This document shows positions 5,590 to 5,699 of a DNA stretch of 5,699 nucleotides, in pieces (the stretch's first letter is position 1; each line of letters opens with the position of its first letter). The position numbers and the translations under genes were made by a program. The DNA is from Phascolarctobacterium sp. (GTDB lineage Bacteria > Bacillota > Negativicutes > Acidaminococcales > Acidaminococcaceae): positions 1 through 5,699 of the forward strand of contig JAIHZV010000089.1 in assembly GCA_022718015.1 (NCBI GenBank). The letters are read 5' to 3'. The notes under the pieces were generated by a model. It was not told the origin of the DNA, made no database searches, and was given only the letters and a program-made list of their open reading frames with translations.

Positions 5590-5699
5590 TCAGGCTTTTA
5601 CCTTCACCACGATTTTTTGCACCTGCGCCGCAGCTTCTTCGGCATTACAGTTGGGGCGATGTAGCTCCCACGGGAAAAAAATTGCAAAATCGCCTGCAG
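5590..5699 (-). CDS. C-terminal end of a YhcH/YjgK/YiaL (EbgC-like) family protein, 5' part outside window
   Basis: Only the last 35 codons plus a TGA (5592-5590) are visible. The peptide begins AGDFAIFFPWELHRP and ends with KIVVKVKA. The FFP.E.HRP motif followed by a terminal KVVVKV-like strand is characteristic of the YhcH/YjgK/YiaL family, small double-stranded beta-helix (cupin) proteins. Some members occur with sialic acid or other sugar catabolism genes, and EbgC is an accessory subunit of a beta-galactosidase. The His in HRP lies near the metal or ligand pocket in this fold. The motif match is good but was made from memory and from a short fragment; the specific substrate cannot be told. 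It runs in the same direction as the tRNA operon but is separated from it by the tRNA promoter. Confidence 0.7.
   Translation of the reverse strand, partial: AGDFAIFFPWELHRPNCNAEEAAAQVQKIVVKVKA

Noticed and set aside
5434..5664. 76-codon open frame on the plus strand
   Set aside because: It runs antisense through the tRNA promoter, the A-tracts and the YhcH-like gene end, with no domain or ribosome site.

Overview
The window reads almost entirely on the minus strand. It holds a SUF iron-sulfur cluster assembly operon in the order sufC-sufB-sufD-sufS-sufU, entered from a promoter near 4960-4995 and running leftward until sufU is cut by the left edge. Upstream of it (higher coordinates) is a compact three-gene tRNA operon, Asn(GUU)-Glu(UUC)-Val(UAC), also on the minus strand, with a perfect consensus sigma-70-type promoter. 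At the far right is the last 35 codons of a YhcH/YjgK/YiaL-type (EbgC-like cupin) gene, ending at 5590.

The organism is most likely a Bacillota (Firmicutes). The evidence is the sufCBDSU gene order with a SufU-type partner rather than IscU or SufE, strong GGAGG ribosome binding sites, SufB and SufS sequences resembling the Firmicutes types, and CCA-encoding clustered tRNA genes. The moderately high GC of the coding sequence beside AT-rich spacers would fit Negativicutes or a clostridial relative, but that finer placement is inference.

Layout by position: 1-380 sufU (3' end missing); 370-1608 sufS; 1595-2698 sufD; 2711-4117 sufB; 4132-4884 sufC; 4891-4995 suf leader, candidate operator and promoter; 4996-5098 unassigned AT-rich spacer; 5099-5186 two tandem intrinsic terminators; 5196-5428 three tRNA genes; 5473-5501 tRNA promoter, with A-tracts upstream to about 5538; 5565-5582 possible weak terminator; 5590-5699 partial YhcH-like gene.

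The SUF genes form one pathway. SufS takes sulfur from cysteine and SufU accepts the persulfide. The SufB-SufC-SufD complex, powered by the SufC ATPase, builds the cluster on a SufB/SufD interface whose key Cys, His and Glu residues are all present. Gene spacings of 12-14 bp and overlaps of 11-14 bp indicate one transcript with translational coupling. The terminators and separate promoters suggest that the suf operon and the tRNA operon are controlled independently.

I found no undescribed system. The points most worth a second look are a cysteine/histidine cluster near the N-terminus of SufD, a palindrome overlapping the suf promoter, a leader hairpin abutting the sufC ribosome binding site, and a His-to-Asn change beside the SufS catalytic cysteine.
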